Positions 19,614-29,138 of a DNA stretch of 64,000 nucleotides are shown piece after piece. The stretch is from assembly GCF_964355755.1 (NCBI RefSeq), contig NC_092674.1:19556001-19620000 (forward strand), written 5' to 3'. This stretch comes from Antedon mediterranea. Its lineage: Eukaryota > Echinodermata > Crinoidea > Comatulida > Antedonidae. The notes beneath the pieces were generated by a model. That model was not told the origin of the DNA. It did not search any database and saw only the letters and a list, made by a program, of their open reading frames with translations. The translations under genes and the position numbers were made by a program. Position 1 is the stretch's first letter. Each line of letters begins with the position of its first letter.

Positions 19614-20384
19614 TTAAAAATTTAACCATTTAGGTTTAGGTTGTCTAGTTGAACGCCTCTTGGCAGGCGCTCGAAAGGTAAGTTTTTCATCCTCATCATC
19701 ATCGTCATCGAGGTCATAATCCTCCTCATTCTTTCGTTTAGGTAGTGCGTGAGGAGGTGTACCGCTCGATTTAATTCTTTGTAAGGTACGACGTCTCGTC
19801 GGATTTCCAATCAAACTTTCTGGGGTGTTCAATTTCGCCAATACCGTTATAAAATCCCTCCAGCCTATAGGTTCAAATCCTTTCTTTTCTTGTATTATAT
19901 CTTTAGTCAAATCTAGTAAATTACTCCCCTTTACCATTTGTCCTTCGATTAGTAGTTCACCGTATCTTGACCAATCAATTACTCCCATCTTCCGGTAACG
20001 GTCTAGTCGGTCCAGAAATGTTTTTGTTTTGGATTTCAACGATGAGGGCATACTTTGTAGTATTTCTTTAGATATAGAGTCCGTATAATCTTCTTTAGAT
20101 TCTGCGCCATTTTCGTTTATTTCAACGTTCCCCGTTTGTTGTACGTTCAAGCTCATAGGTGAAGGGTTATTTACGGGTTTCTCTTTATTTAAATATCGTT
20201 GAAGTACTTGATTGTACATGGTAATTTTATCGTAATCGTGCAAGTCATCCCTTTCGAGTATACCCTTCATAGAATTATCTAAACCAGAAGTGATTGTCTC
20301 GTGATTTTTCTCGTAACGTTTACTGTACAGAGCCGTATTTGCCAGTTCTTGGGGTATCAATACCATTTTCTTGGTGTGCTGCAT
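19614..20384 (-). CDS. Polinton-conserved protein of unknown function (256 aa)
   Basis: A charged, largely helical protein. The central part (SSLKSKTKTFLDRLDRY...GVIDWSRYGELLIEG) is followed by a segment (GWRDFITVLAKLNTPESLIGNPTRR, quoted in parts: GWRDFITVLAKLN; SLIGNPTRR) seen in Polinton ORFs. Then come an acidic run of Asp/Glu and a basic C-terminus ending in W-x-x-F. Its ATG overlaps the stop of the upstream 108-aa gene in the pentamer TAATG. I cannot assign a biochemical role; its place between ATPase and capsid genes suggests morphogenesis. Confidence 0.75.
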   Translation of the reverse strand: MQHTKKMVLIPQELANTALYSKRYEKNHETITSGLDNSMKGILERDDLHDYDKITMYNQVLQRYLNKEKPVNNPSPMSLNVQQTGNVEINENGAESKEDYTDSISKEILQSMPSSLKSKTKTFLDRLDRYRKMGVIDWSRYGELLIEGQMVKGSNLLDLTKDIIQEKKGFEPIGWRDFITVLAKLNTPESLIGNPTRRRTLQRIKSSGTPPHALPKRKNEEDYDLDDDDDEDEKLTFRAPAKRRSTRQPKPKWLNF

Positions 20385-20710
20385 TATTTCAAAAGTAAAC
20401 TACCCAATGTTTGTAGAATCGGTTGTAATATAAGACCGAGGAAGCCGCCCTTTTGAATAAGTAAACGTTTTCTCTTGAGAGGCGAAATGCTTTTATTGGT
20501 AATATCGCGCATGTGTTTCTTGTACCGAGCCAACTTCTTCTTGTGAGCGTTGGATACTTGCACTCGACCTTTTAAAACATTCATTGCGCATTCGCACAAA
20601 GCCGTCACCAGTTGATCGTCCGCGTTATCCAAGATAATTTTTCTTTGACGCGGTGAACAGTGGGCTAGGAAACGAATAGTTTCAGCGTTCTTTTTGATAC
20701 GTTTCGACAT
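20384..20710 (-). CDS. Polinton-conserved small basic protein with GG-hydrophobic tail (108 aa)
   Basis: Starts M-S-K-R-I-K-K at 20710. The pattern RQRKIIL..AD..LV.ALCECA.NVL.G.V, then a Lys/Arg-rich helix and QKGGFLGLILQPIL at the C-terminus, recurs in Polintons. The final ~18 residues are hydrophobic or amphipathic and follow a double glycine, which could be a maturation-protease site releasing a membrane-active peptide (inference). An upstream frame extension exists, but the methionine at 20710 begins the conserved part. The stop overlaps the next ATG by one base. Confidence 0.75.
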   Translation of the reverse strand: MSKRIKKNAETIRFLAHCSPRQRKIILDNADDQLVTALCECAMNVLKGRVQVSNAHKKKLARYKKHMRDITNKSISPLKRKRLLIQKGGFLGLILQPILQTLGSLLLK

Positions 20711-20759
20711 GATGTTGGTAAATAGGTAAATGAATAAATAGAACGGTACAGGCTGCGTT

Positions 20760-21467
20760 TTATATTCTAGGCACGTAAACAAAGTGATTGGTTTTTGAAA
20801 ATATGTTACTTCTAACCCTCATTTCCTCAGGGGTATTTGCTTTTAGATCGATTAAAAGAAAACCGTACGGTACGCGGGTAGCGTCTTCAAAAGCCTCCTG
20901 TAAAAAACGTCCTTTACCGGGGTACATTTGTTTAGATAGATTAGCTATTTGTGATTTATCCCGAGGGTTTTTAAATAGTATTATGTAGTGAGCGTTTAAA
21001 GTGATGGTGCGGATTTCTTTAGAACCGTAAAAAAAGTTTTGCATAATGAATATAACCGAAATGTTTCTATGATGCGATCCCTTTGTAAACATGTTTACTA
21101 CTCTTTTATCGCGGCTACACTCGGTCATTAAATCATCGATGATTACTAAATGGTTTTTTGACGGTTCCATCGTTTCTATCGAATCCATAGGTATCCCCTC
21201 TATAAATTTAATGTTGTTAATAGACCCGCTCAGTTCGGTGAAAAGGGGCTGATATTCCCCATAACACCACGTGATGTCATCGAACGGCTTGTCGAAATAA
21301 TTACTTTCCAATAACTGCTTCACGAAATATGATTTTCCCGATGAGGTCGGTCCGCTAATTACGGCGGTGAAGGGGGTTACCAGTACACATGTCATCTTCA
21401 GTTTCAATGAGTCATAGCTTTTGTATATCGGTATTTTATAACGAGGGGGGTTCCTTATCCACATCAC
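20760..21467 (-). CDS. Polinton genome-packaging ATPase (FtsK/HerA, A32-like)
   Basis: 235 residues. Walker A is GPTSSGKS at residues 39-46, Walker B is HLVIIDDL (acidic pair 111-112), and a downstream VIFIMQNFF supplies the sensor-type glutamine. This is the packaging ATPase family shared by Polintons, virophages and nucleocytoplasmic large DNA viruses. It pumps genome into the preformed capsid. The frame is intact. The start at 21467 lies 161 bp from the divergently oriented Bcl-2-like gene, so the two probably share a bidirectional promoter region. Confidence 0.95.
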   Translation of the reverse strand: MMWIRNPPRYKIPIYKSYDSLKLKMTCVLVTPFTAVISGPTSSGKSYFVKQLLESNYFDKPFDDITWCYGEYQPLFTELSGSINNIKFIEGIPMDSIETMEPSKNHLVIIDDLMTECSRDKRVVNMFTKGSHHRNISVIFIMQNFFYGSKEIRTITLNAHYIILFKNPRDKSQIANLSKQMYPGKGRFLQEAFEDATRVPYGFLLIDLKANTPEEMRVRSNIFSKTNHFVYVPRI

Positions 21468-21628
21468 TCTATTTTAAAAACTGTCAACTAATGAAAGAGA
21501 GAGAGAGGGCCGATATTATAAACCAATAGGAGCTTAATAATGATAATTACGTTAACAAATGATTGTATATCAAAACCTAAAAAATCAATTCCAACGTCAT
21601 TAGCGTCTGTATACTAGTAGAGAGAGAA
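21468..21628. promoter_or_regulatory. Divergent promoter region between ATPase and Bcl-2-like genes
   Basis: 161 bp containing a GA repeat, the words TATTATAAACC and CCAATAGG near 21513-21530, and AT-rich sequence. A TATA-like element can be read in either direction. Shared regulation is inferred from the head-to-head arrangement. Confidence 0.4.
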
Positions 21629-22031
21629 ATGGCAGATTTGGAAAAACTGACTCTATCGTACATTGAATATAAATTAACGGGGGTAGTTGTGTGGGACTCC
21701 CCAATCCTTTATAGTACTATTCGCCTTTGTAACGAGGTGGAGAAAAAGTATGGTTTGATTGCCTTGTGTAAAGACATTACTACGGAGACGTTGGATAGTG
21801 TGTTGAAAGAAATGATGATAGACCAAAATATACACGTCGGTAGACTCGTGACAGGAATTTCAGTGTGCGCACGTGTTGCGATGCAGTGTGATACTGATTT
21901 AGAATTAGAAATCGTTAAACGCGTATCCTGCGAATTTGTGAAGGAAAAGTTTTCTTTATTAGAACTTTGTAACGACAGTGATTTGGTAAGTAAATTTCTT
22001 TTTCTTGTTATTCTCATTTTAGTAATTAAGT

Positions 22032-22092
<61 letters not shown>

Positions 22093-22153
22093 GGAACTTG
22101 TTCTGTGTAGTAAGAAGCTAGGAATTAACAGAGCATGGTACTTGATCGACTGA
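21629..22153 (+). CDS. Bcl-2-like apoptosis regulator, two exons, in the Polinton
   Basis: Exon 1 is 21629-21985 (119 codons) and exon 2 is 22094-22153 (19 codons plus stop), both in phase 0, for a predicted 138 residues. Exon 1 shows, in order, a BH4-like YIEYKL followed by W (residues 11-22), a BH3-like L-C-N-E-V-E-K-K-Y (33-41) and a BH1-like VGRLVTG...A (70-83). The short exon 2 ends with a tryptophan-containing BH2-like segment. Order and size fit compact viral Bcl-2 proteins, which bind host BH3 proteins at mitochondria and block cell death. No C-terminal membrane anchor is seen. A poly(A) signal lies at 22208. Whether it inhibits or promotes death cannot be read from sequence. Confidence 0.7.
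21986..22093 (+). other. Predicted intron with ~57-nt poly-T tract
   Basis: Begins G|GTAAGT and ends TTTTATAG|G. A near-pure T run (about 22033-22089) acts as the polypyrimidine tract. Removing it joins two phase-0 exons. Reading through would give a chance poly-Phe frame. Confidence 0.75.
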
Positions 22154-22207
22154 CTAGTAGGCATTTGTATAGCCTTGCTGGAACAAACTGTTTGGTGACA
22201 TTGGATA

Positions 22208-22213
22208 AATAAA
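22208..22213 (+). terminator. Poly(A) signal of the Bcl-2-like gene
   Basis: AATAAA, 55 bp after the exon 2 stop. Confidence 0.6.
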
Positions 22214-22951
22214 ATATTTAAACAAGGAAGAGGAGAGATTACAATATTTATATTGGATAGGATAAAATAAAAATACAGTCAACACTACGCATGTCTTTTG
22301 TTGTTGTTGTTGTCGTCGTCATCGTCGTCGTCTACGTTAAGAAACAGACAAGTATATAATATTATAAACAAGTACGGTGTATACATTTATTTCTCGTAAA
22401 ACAAAATTATGATAAAGAAAATAATTATTTACAAAAATAAATTTGAAACGGTAACGATATAAGAATTCAAAAGGAAAAAATATTTAAATTAAAATTACAA
22501 AATATATTTACTTTATCTACAAAAAATAGAAACGGTATCGACTTTATAAACTTTATAAACAAAATTGAAAATGTATAAAAAATATTTACATTAAAACTTG
22601 AAATATAATTTGCTTAAACTACAAAAAAGGAAACGGTAACGACATAAGAATTCAAATGTAAAAAAATATTTAAATTAAAAATACAAAATATATTTACTTA
22701 ATCTACTAACAGAGAAACGGTACCGACTTTATAAACAAAATTAAAAGAAAATTTGATTAAAAACATGTATAAAAATATTTACATTAAAACTACAAATATA
22801 ATTTGCTTAAGCTACAAAAAAGAAAACGAATTTATAAAGGAAATTGAGTGCATGAAATTACATAAAAAGTAACAATTAATTATTTATATATAAAAAAAAA
22901 AAAGTAAGTTATATTTTAAAAGAAAAAAGAGATGAAATTTATTGCAGTGAT
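22214..22951. repeat. AT-rich intergenic region with ~185-bp tandem repeat
   Basis: No gene. A GTT/GTC microsatellite lies at ~22299-22333. The word GAAACGGT occurs at 22445, 22529, 22630 and 22714, so an 84+101 bp composite unit is repeated twice (22445-22629 and 22630-~22814), with a degenerate third start near 22815. It separates the Bcl-2-like gene from the 3' end of PolB. The poly(A) signal for PolB (minus strand AATAAA) is at 22936-22941. Confidence 0.75.
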
Positions 22952-25900
22952 TTACCAAACATAACCGTAAGGAACTGTACGATAATTTTCGATAATAATT
23001 CTTTTATCGTACACGATTCGATAGTCTTTAGTCGATGTTTCGTTGACTATCTTACGTGTTTTTGGCTTGCGCGTTATGCGATTCTTCTCAACTGTCTTAA
23101 TTGTATTAGGACCAATACCTCTTACCATATTGGAGACGGTGTCAAAGTTAATTTTCTGAGCGTTTGTAAAATTAAGGGTAAAACCTTTAACTTTACAAAC
23201 GGTCTTCCCTGTATCCAATTTATAGGCGTAGTTCTTAGCCCCCCCAGAAACAAAGGACTCGATGTACTTACCGTCTTTAGGGTCGACCTCGGTCGTTAAC
23301 TGACCCAAGTAGTCGCCCAGGGGAGGGTCCCACAACCCGGGTTTTGACACGTAGATTACACTGTCGGTATCGTAATACAGGACACGTTCCTGTAATTTCT
23401 CCAACAGTTCGTATAATTTTAAACGCGCTAGCGCAGTGGTAAATGCGGCAATGACAACGTTAACCTTTCGGTTAACTTCAACAAATTGTTCCTCGTCTTC
23501 GTATTTTATTTCAGCCAAATCATCATTAACAAAATTTAGATCATGAACGACTACCCGTGGGTTCGATAAAATATCGTAAACCTCGTTAGGATCTTGCGTA
23601 TATTTAATTCTCGTGAGATTTTCACGCTGACCAAATTTACCCCAAAAACTATTTAGCATTAATTTGGCCAGAGATCGAAGCCCAGGATTGTACGCAATGT
23701 CGTCATGATTCAAGTCGATACCTTCTACGGTTCGATAGTCCGAAATATATTTTTGTTTATCTTCGGGCGTTTTACACCATTCAGGCCAACCCGAAGCTTC
23801 TTGTTTCAATTTTAAAAATGTGTTAATGTAAGAGGCAAATAGACCGGACGAGGGAGAATCTGCAGAGTACGCGCTTTTATTTTTAAAGTGCCATACTACG
23901 TGAACTTTACGTATCTCGTACCCAACCTCCACGGCTTTAGCGACCTCGATCGTTGCCCAAGAACCTGTAAATTCTCTATCTGTACCAGAATGATTGCAAG
24001 CGGTTTGTTGTTGAGAATCGACGCATGTTCTACAGAGAGCAAACATTAATTTACCGTTTGATCTATAAGGTAAGACTGGATGGAATAAATTTTTAGGCGC
24101 TTCGATAGTACACTTTATCAAACCGAAATACTCGTTGATATCTGTGGACATGTCTTTGCGATCATCGATTTCAGGATGTCCTACGGGGTAGGTACCGTAT
24201 TTATTTACATAAGGGTACAATGAAGTATAATCGATGTAATTAATTTCTTCACCCGGTTTTACCTTATAGAACAAACAACTGGCATTAGTCCTCCCACCGA
24301 AAAACGCGTCTCTTGGATTCAAAGTTTGCCTAATGAAAGGAACTTTGGAGACGATAGATTTAATGTTAGGGGCCAGCGATTGTTTGATCCGTTTCCATTC
24401 GTGTTCCCAAATTTCGACGTACTCAAAATCTGGAAATTGCTCCTTCAGAAACCGTGTTTTCTTGCTTGTTTTGACAAAGCATTCCAACATGGCTTCGTTA
24501 GTGAAGGGGTTAATGGAATCGGATCTATAACATTCTTGGCACCCGTGGAACAAACAGCCCATAAATTCAAAAATAATTTTGTTTTCTAAACATGCGCCGT
24601 CGACAAAGTAAGGCCCAAACATTTTTTCCCCTCCATTTCTCGCATGATGGATAAAGACCCCCCTTTTATGCGACTCGTAGCACAGCCATTCCATGCTAGA
24701 GTGAGAATGGTTAACGGTTGTCATATACCCTGATGGTGGAAATAAAGCGATGGAGGATGGTTTTAAAAAATTTCTAGAAAAGACGTGATTACACGCCGAG
24801 GCAATTGTCATTAAATTATTTGAAAAGGGGTCAACGCCTCCGAGTAGAGGGTTTTTCGGCGATGTAGTTACTTTCAAAAAAAGATGCCTAAAAGTAAGAC
24901 AACACTTTCTGAGAATATCCACATCGCTGATGCAATACTCGACGAGTTCTTTTTGGAGATTGAAAATTTGATTAGTTTCAATTTTCTGATTATACCATTT
25001 AAAGAATGATTCTCGGCCTGAAGTAGTCATTTTATCGGGGGAATAGGTGGAAGAATCGGGATAAGGACCTACGTAATTTTTATTTTCTAAAGTATTGAAA
25101 TAATGAGGAAAGTAACCTTTTTTTAGCTCGGCGATGCCAAAAGTTTTGGGTAATTTGGATAGAGACATGGGTAGAAATGAAAGGGAATCAATGAATCGGA
25201 TACTCGTTTCTTTAACCTTAATTGAAATAGGTTTACCACCGCGAGCAATAATATCTGGGACAATACAGTTTTTGTATAGGTACTCGAGCACGAAGTAACT
25301 ATCGTAGCCCTGGAGGTTGTGAGCGATACACGTAATGTTATGATTATATTTGTATTCGTTAAAAACGTAATTGCAAAAATCTACGCATGCAGTCTCCCCG
25401 TGAAAAGTCATTGATTTCTCCCCACACACGTCGCACTCGTCAGAGTCATTAGCACCATCGATACAATTAAGACAAGTTTTTTGAAGAACGCATAAATTTG
25501 GTTTGTGTTCGCCAGTTTCTTGCGTGCATTCAAAATCAAAAAAGAAATATTTAGTGACAGCCCTTTTTTGGTCCTCCTGATTCTTAAACTTTTTTTCAGT
25601 ATGTTTAGGGGCTACAACCGGTTCCATGTAGCATTGATGATCGTATGAAACGAAAGTCCGACAAATTCTACAAAAACGGTTTTGACAATTGTGATCTTTT
25701 TGAATAATCCTATCACAAGTTGTACAATTTTTAATTTTGTCACATACTGAAACTTTTTTAGAATCAGGAGATTTTTTATGATTGGTGAAACATTGCTGGT
25801 GTTTAAAAAATCTATTGCACTCTTTACACTCTACAGTACTATTTACACGTGTGTTAATGGAAGGGTCACAATCGTTGTGCTTACAAAGCACACACGTATA

Positions 25901-27477
25901 TTGGCAATTGTGAGAATGTTTGTGCTTATAGCCCTTGAAACATTTGTCACAGTAATAATCTACTTTTAAAAAACCTGTTATTGTTGATATGAAGTCGTAA
26001 TGATTATCATGATGGTAAAGATAAATCTGCTTCTTACAATAATCGCCGCTAAAAATTACAGAATTTAAATTGTCTTTGGAAAGGACAATAATTTGATAAT
26101 TTGGTAATTTGGATTGCATCTTTTTTAATTCCTCGATGCCGCAAGCTTGCTCCCTAACCCCCGAATCTCTAAGTAAATGAAGGGCGGCTGTTTTTTGTTG
26201 GCCTCGACCTCTCCTAACATTATTCCACCTAGTCACGTTGTTAATTTTGTCTTCGATCATGGAAATACCCGTAACAATAGCGCGTGCGCAGCAGATAGTT
26301 TCGTTACCATCATTCTTAATCTTAATTACACTTCTAGAATTAAACAGTTTGTCGATACCGTTTCTTCTATGGCCCCCACCCCTAGGCATTCTCATATGGA
26401 GAACGTTAAACTTAAATTTTTTATTAATAAATATATCAGTTTTGGACTGAAGGACCTTCATGATGGCTGCAAAAATAACATCAGCTGTCAGATGGGCCCT
26501 CCGTCCAAAAGGAATAGAGATAGGTGTATCCAACCCCTCAGCCTGAATAACTATCCGAAGCATATCGTCGACATGCACGTTAATGCAAAGATTATCGACG
26601 ACATGCTCGAAAATTCTATAAAGAGTGGGCAGGAACACCTCTAAACTTAAATGGTCTACATTAAAAAAATTAACTACAAAATCGCTAATAGTAGCGTTAA
26701 AACGTTGATTAAACCTATCGACTAATTTATTTATTGTACAAAAATGACTTAAATCTACCTCGTCAAGGTTCAATTCATCGCTGTCATTATCGTCAACTTC
26801 TTCTTCTTCGGCTATCCTTGATCTTTTCCTGTTGGCTCCTTTCCCGTATTGTACCGGTACAGGCTGAAATAAAAAAGTATAACGGTAAAGAAATAGAAAT
26901 AAAGCGCTTTAATACAACAACAATAGTAAAGAAAATAAAATGATAGTTACCTCATCAATAACCGAAGACTCCTGAGAATCACTATCCTCGACACTTTCCC
27001 TCATTTTCAAACATTTGGTGTGTGCACCAATACCATACTAAAGAAAAAAATTTAAAAAAAAATTAGAAAGGAAACGCGTTGGTACTGTAAACACAGAAAC
27101 ACGTTCGTTTACACAAGCTACTCTACGAGTTATATACGGTAATTAAAAAAAAATGATTACGTTAAAAATATATTAAACAAAAAAACACTTACTTCTACGT
27201 GATCAATTATTAAACTTTCAGACAGATCTTGAACAATCTCTATGGCGTTATCACATATATCCGTAAGAGAAAGACTACCGGTTTCAGAAATACTTTGACT
27301 GACCGGTAAATCAAAGTCCTGGTCTCCAAACACAAAATCCTCTAGTAAACCCACATCTGGGATATTATCGTCAGATAAATTAGCGCGCGATAGATTAACT
27401 ATAGCGTCAACAGCTCTTTGACACTCGATAAATAAACTATCGTTAGAATCAGTTGAGGAAGAAGCGAATTGAGACAT
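22952..27477 (-). CDS. Polinton protein-primed DNA polymerase B, three exons
   Basis: Predicted exons: 27477-27193 (95 codons), 27037-26951 (29 codons) and 26863-22952 (1303 codons plus stop), all in phase 0, about 1427 residues. Exo motifs: DFE near 25537, HNLQGYD near 25310, YxxxD near 24925. Polymerase motifs: DYTSLYP near 24220, KxxxNSxxG near 23655, YYDTDS near 23360. It replicates the linear element by protein priming with 3'-5' proofreading. The N-terminal exons are acidic and Ser-rich, and a basic NRKRSR follows. At about residues 300-415 a C-rich block with DGN ... HYDFI resembles an OTU-like fold. A Cys/His-rich zinc region (25620-25960) precedes the exonuclease. No lesion in any exon. 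Confidence 0.9.
26864..26950 (-). other. Predicted PolB intron 2
   Basis: Minus strand GAG|GTAACT to TTTATTTCAG|CCT, 87 bp. It joins two phase-0 exons. Confidence 0.7.
27038..27192 (-). other. Predicted PolB intron 1
   Basis: Minus strand GAA|GTAAGT to TTTTTCTTTAG|TAT, 155 bp, AT-rich, with a strong polypyrimidine tract. Both flanking exons are phase 0, and the long exon lacks an upstream ATG of its own. Confidence 0.75.
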
Positions 27478-27559
27478 TGCAAAACTTTGAAGAAAAAAAT
27501 CGGTACCGAAACTTTGAAGAATTAGTAAATGAATGATGAACTAAACAAGTAACACACGG

Positions 27560-27874
27560 TTATTAAAACCTTCCCGCGACGATTACGATTGGTCAGACAT
27601 TCTTTAGTAATTAGGAAACCCCGCCCACAATAGTGACCAGTAGATTTAGTCTTCACCCGAAAACACTGAGGGAGGAAACGGATTAATTAATTAATACTAC
27701 ACAAAGGTGACCATTGTAGTGGATAAGTCGACAAAATAATAACAATAGTACTCCTCAAACAAAGAATTACCTTCACTAATTAAAATCAAATTACATTATT
27801 TTTTAACCTTCCAATGAGCTTTACACTATTATGATTGGTCAAACACTCTTTAATAATTAGGAAACTCAAAGGTG
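27560..27874. repeat. Subterminal repeat beside the right Polinton terminus
   Basis: Blocks such as GATTGGTCAGACATTCTTTA near 27588 and CAAACAAAGAATTACCTTCA near 27757 recur in diverged form near 27833 and 27919. The inner ~250 bp is therefore a tandem duplicate of the sequence at the inner edge of the right inverted repeat. It also serves as the 5' flank of PolB. Confidence 0.65.
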
Positions 27875-28296
27875 ACCTATGCAATGGTCAAACCGCCTAA
27901 AAATAACAATAGCAATCCTCAAACAAAGAACTACCTTCACTAATATATTTAAAATACAAATTCATCACCAACTACAATTATAACCCAGGCCAAAACGAAA
28001 ACCCCGCCAAAATAACAAACCCCCTTCCCTAACAAAGAATGACCTTTCGCTAATTAATATTACAATAACAGGAAATTAAAAAATAGAAAATATAATATAT
28101 ACCCTGGGGATATGACATTCCTTTCCGGTCTGGTACAAAGAATAACCTTTCACTAATTATTAATACAATAGCAGGAAATTAAACAATAGAAAATATGAAA
28201 TATGCCCTGGGGATATGACATTCCTTTCGGGTCTGGAATACTCCTGCCCTGGGGGTATGACCTTCCATTTTGGACTGTATTCCCTCTACCTCTACT
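27875..28296 (-). repeat. Polinton right terminal inverted repeat
   Basis: Reverse complement matches 12890-13276 and ends CTACT at 28296. It contains the same GGTATGACCTTCC / CCTGGGG module repeats as the left side. Confidence 0.9.
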
Positions 28297-28302
28297 CACT
28301 TC
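28297..28302. repeat. Polinton target-site duplication, right copy (CACTTC)
   Basis: Exact copy of 12884-12889. Confidence 0.95.
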
Positions 28303-28477
28303 TTCTGCCACAGCGTGGTGTATTAACCAAGTTATAGTTATCTATGTGGATTAAATTGGAACCATCTTCTTTAAACCAGGTTTCTGATGAAGCTAGAATC
28401 GAAAAGGTAATGCCTTAAACTAGTGAGGAAAGTGCTAATCAGATCAACGTTTTTATTGAAACTTCGTGGATTTATAT
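28303..28477 (-). mobile_element. Non-LTR retrotransposon A, 5' part (start of endonuclease)
   Basis: On the minus strand this encodes the opening of an APE endonuclease domain, including SSETWF and NLIHIDNYNL. The reading continues in register across the Polinton into 12883 and below, with G-G-V-V right at the junction. It is separated from LRR sequence at 28478, so the retrotransposon is 5'-truncated inside the endonuclease. A frameshift near 28410 shows decay. Confidence 0.85.
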
Positions 28478-28541
28478 GTAAGATGTTTTTTAGTAAGTCT
28501 CATGAGCTACTTACACTATCTATGCGTAATTGCAAACTACC
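28478..28541 (+). pseudogene. NLR relic: LRR fragment right of retrotransposon A
   Basis: Encodes FFSKSHELLTLSMRNCKL, one half-unit of the LRR array that stops at 9964. It is cut again at ~28541 by a second retroelement tail. Confidence 0.85.
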
Positions 28542-29110
28542 ATGCCATGCCATGAGATCCTTGCACTGGCTTCCGATGTCTCATAGATGTCAATTCAAAA
28601 TAGCGTGTCTTGTATGGCGTTCGCTTAAAGGTTCCGCTCAAAGTTACCTGAGAGATATTCTTACTGTGCGGAATGTTTCTCGCAGTACTCGTTCAAGCAC
28701 CAGCAATTATAACCTGACAATCCCACGAACTAAACGAAAGACATTTGCTGACCGTTCGTTCGCCGTAGCAGGACCCAAAATTTGGAACAGATTACCAAGT
28801 CACATTAAACACTTAGAAGACTATAATCAGTTTAAAAAACATTTAAAAGCACTATATTTCAAACAATGTTACAATACTATTCATATTCATATTCATTTAT
28901 TATCCAGAAAAAATAATACAAAAACAATACAAAAAGCATATATAACATAGAACAACAACAAGCAGAGAAAAAGCGCAGAACACTATCCTGGCGGATTGTC
29001 AAAAAGCAAAAAATATCGCTATAAAAGACTCTCCTGATAGTGCTGGTGGCAAAATAACATTAACAAGGATAAACATTTAACAACCCGGTAACATAGAATT
29101 TATATAAAAC
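28542..29110 (+). mobile_element. 5'-truncated CR1/L2-like retrotransposon tail
   Basis: Encodes the end of a non-LTR polymerase: LHWLPM..RCQFKI followed by FADRSFAVAGPKIWNRLP and a final FKKHLKALYF, a C-terminal signature of CR1/L2-type elements. The 3' UTR to about 29110 contains short ATTCAT repeats. Plus strand, inserted in the LRR array of the NLR relic. Confidence 0.8.
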
Positions 29111-29138
29111 AGAATAAAAATTGCAATCATTTTACTAC

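Larger units (their letters stand above)
12890..28296. mobile_element. Complete Polinton/Maverick (15.4 kb)
   Basis: A self-synthesising DNA transposon with inverted termini beginning AGTAG, a perfect 6-bp target duplication and a full set of intact reading frames: integrase, protein-primed PolB, packaging ATPase, adenain-like protease, major and minor capsid proteins. Gene order left to right (strand): SIM protein +, tandem PC4 +, integrase +, minor capsid +, basic protein +, major capsid +, protease +, 256-aa protein -, 108-aa protein -, ATPase -, Bcl-2-like +, PolB -. It sits inside a minus-strand non-LTR element: the endonuclease reading on either side joins across one CACTTC copy. Confidence 0.97.

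Noticed and set aside
21709-22164. Minus-strand frame with a long poly-Lys stretch, and plus-strand poly-Phe reading of the same tract
   Set aside because: Both are translations of the intronic poly-T homopolymer of the Bcl-2-like gene.
26177-26644. Plus-strand frame of 155 codons within PolB
   Set aside because: Antisense shadow of the intact PolB exon.
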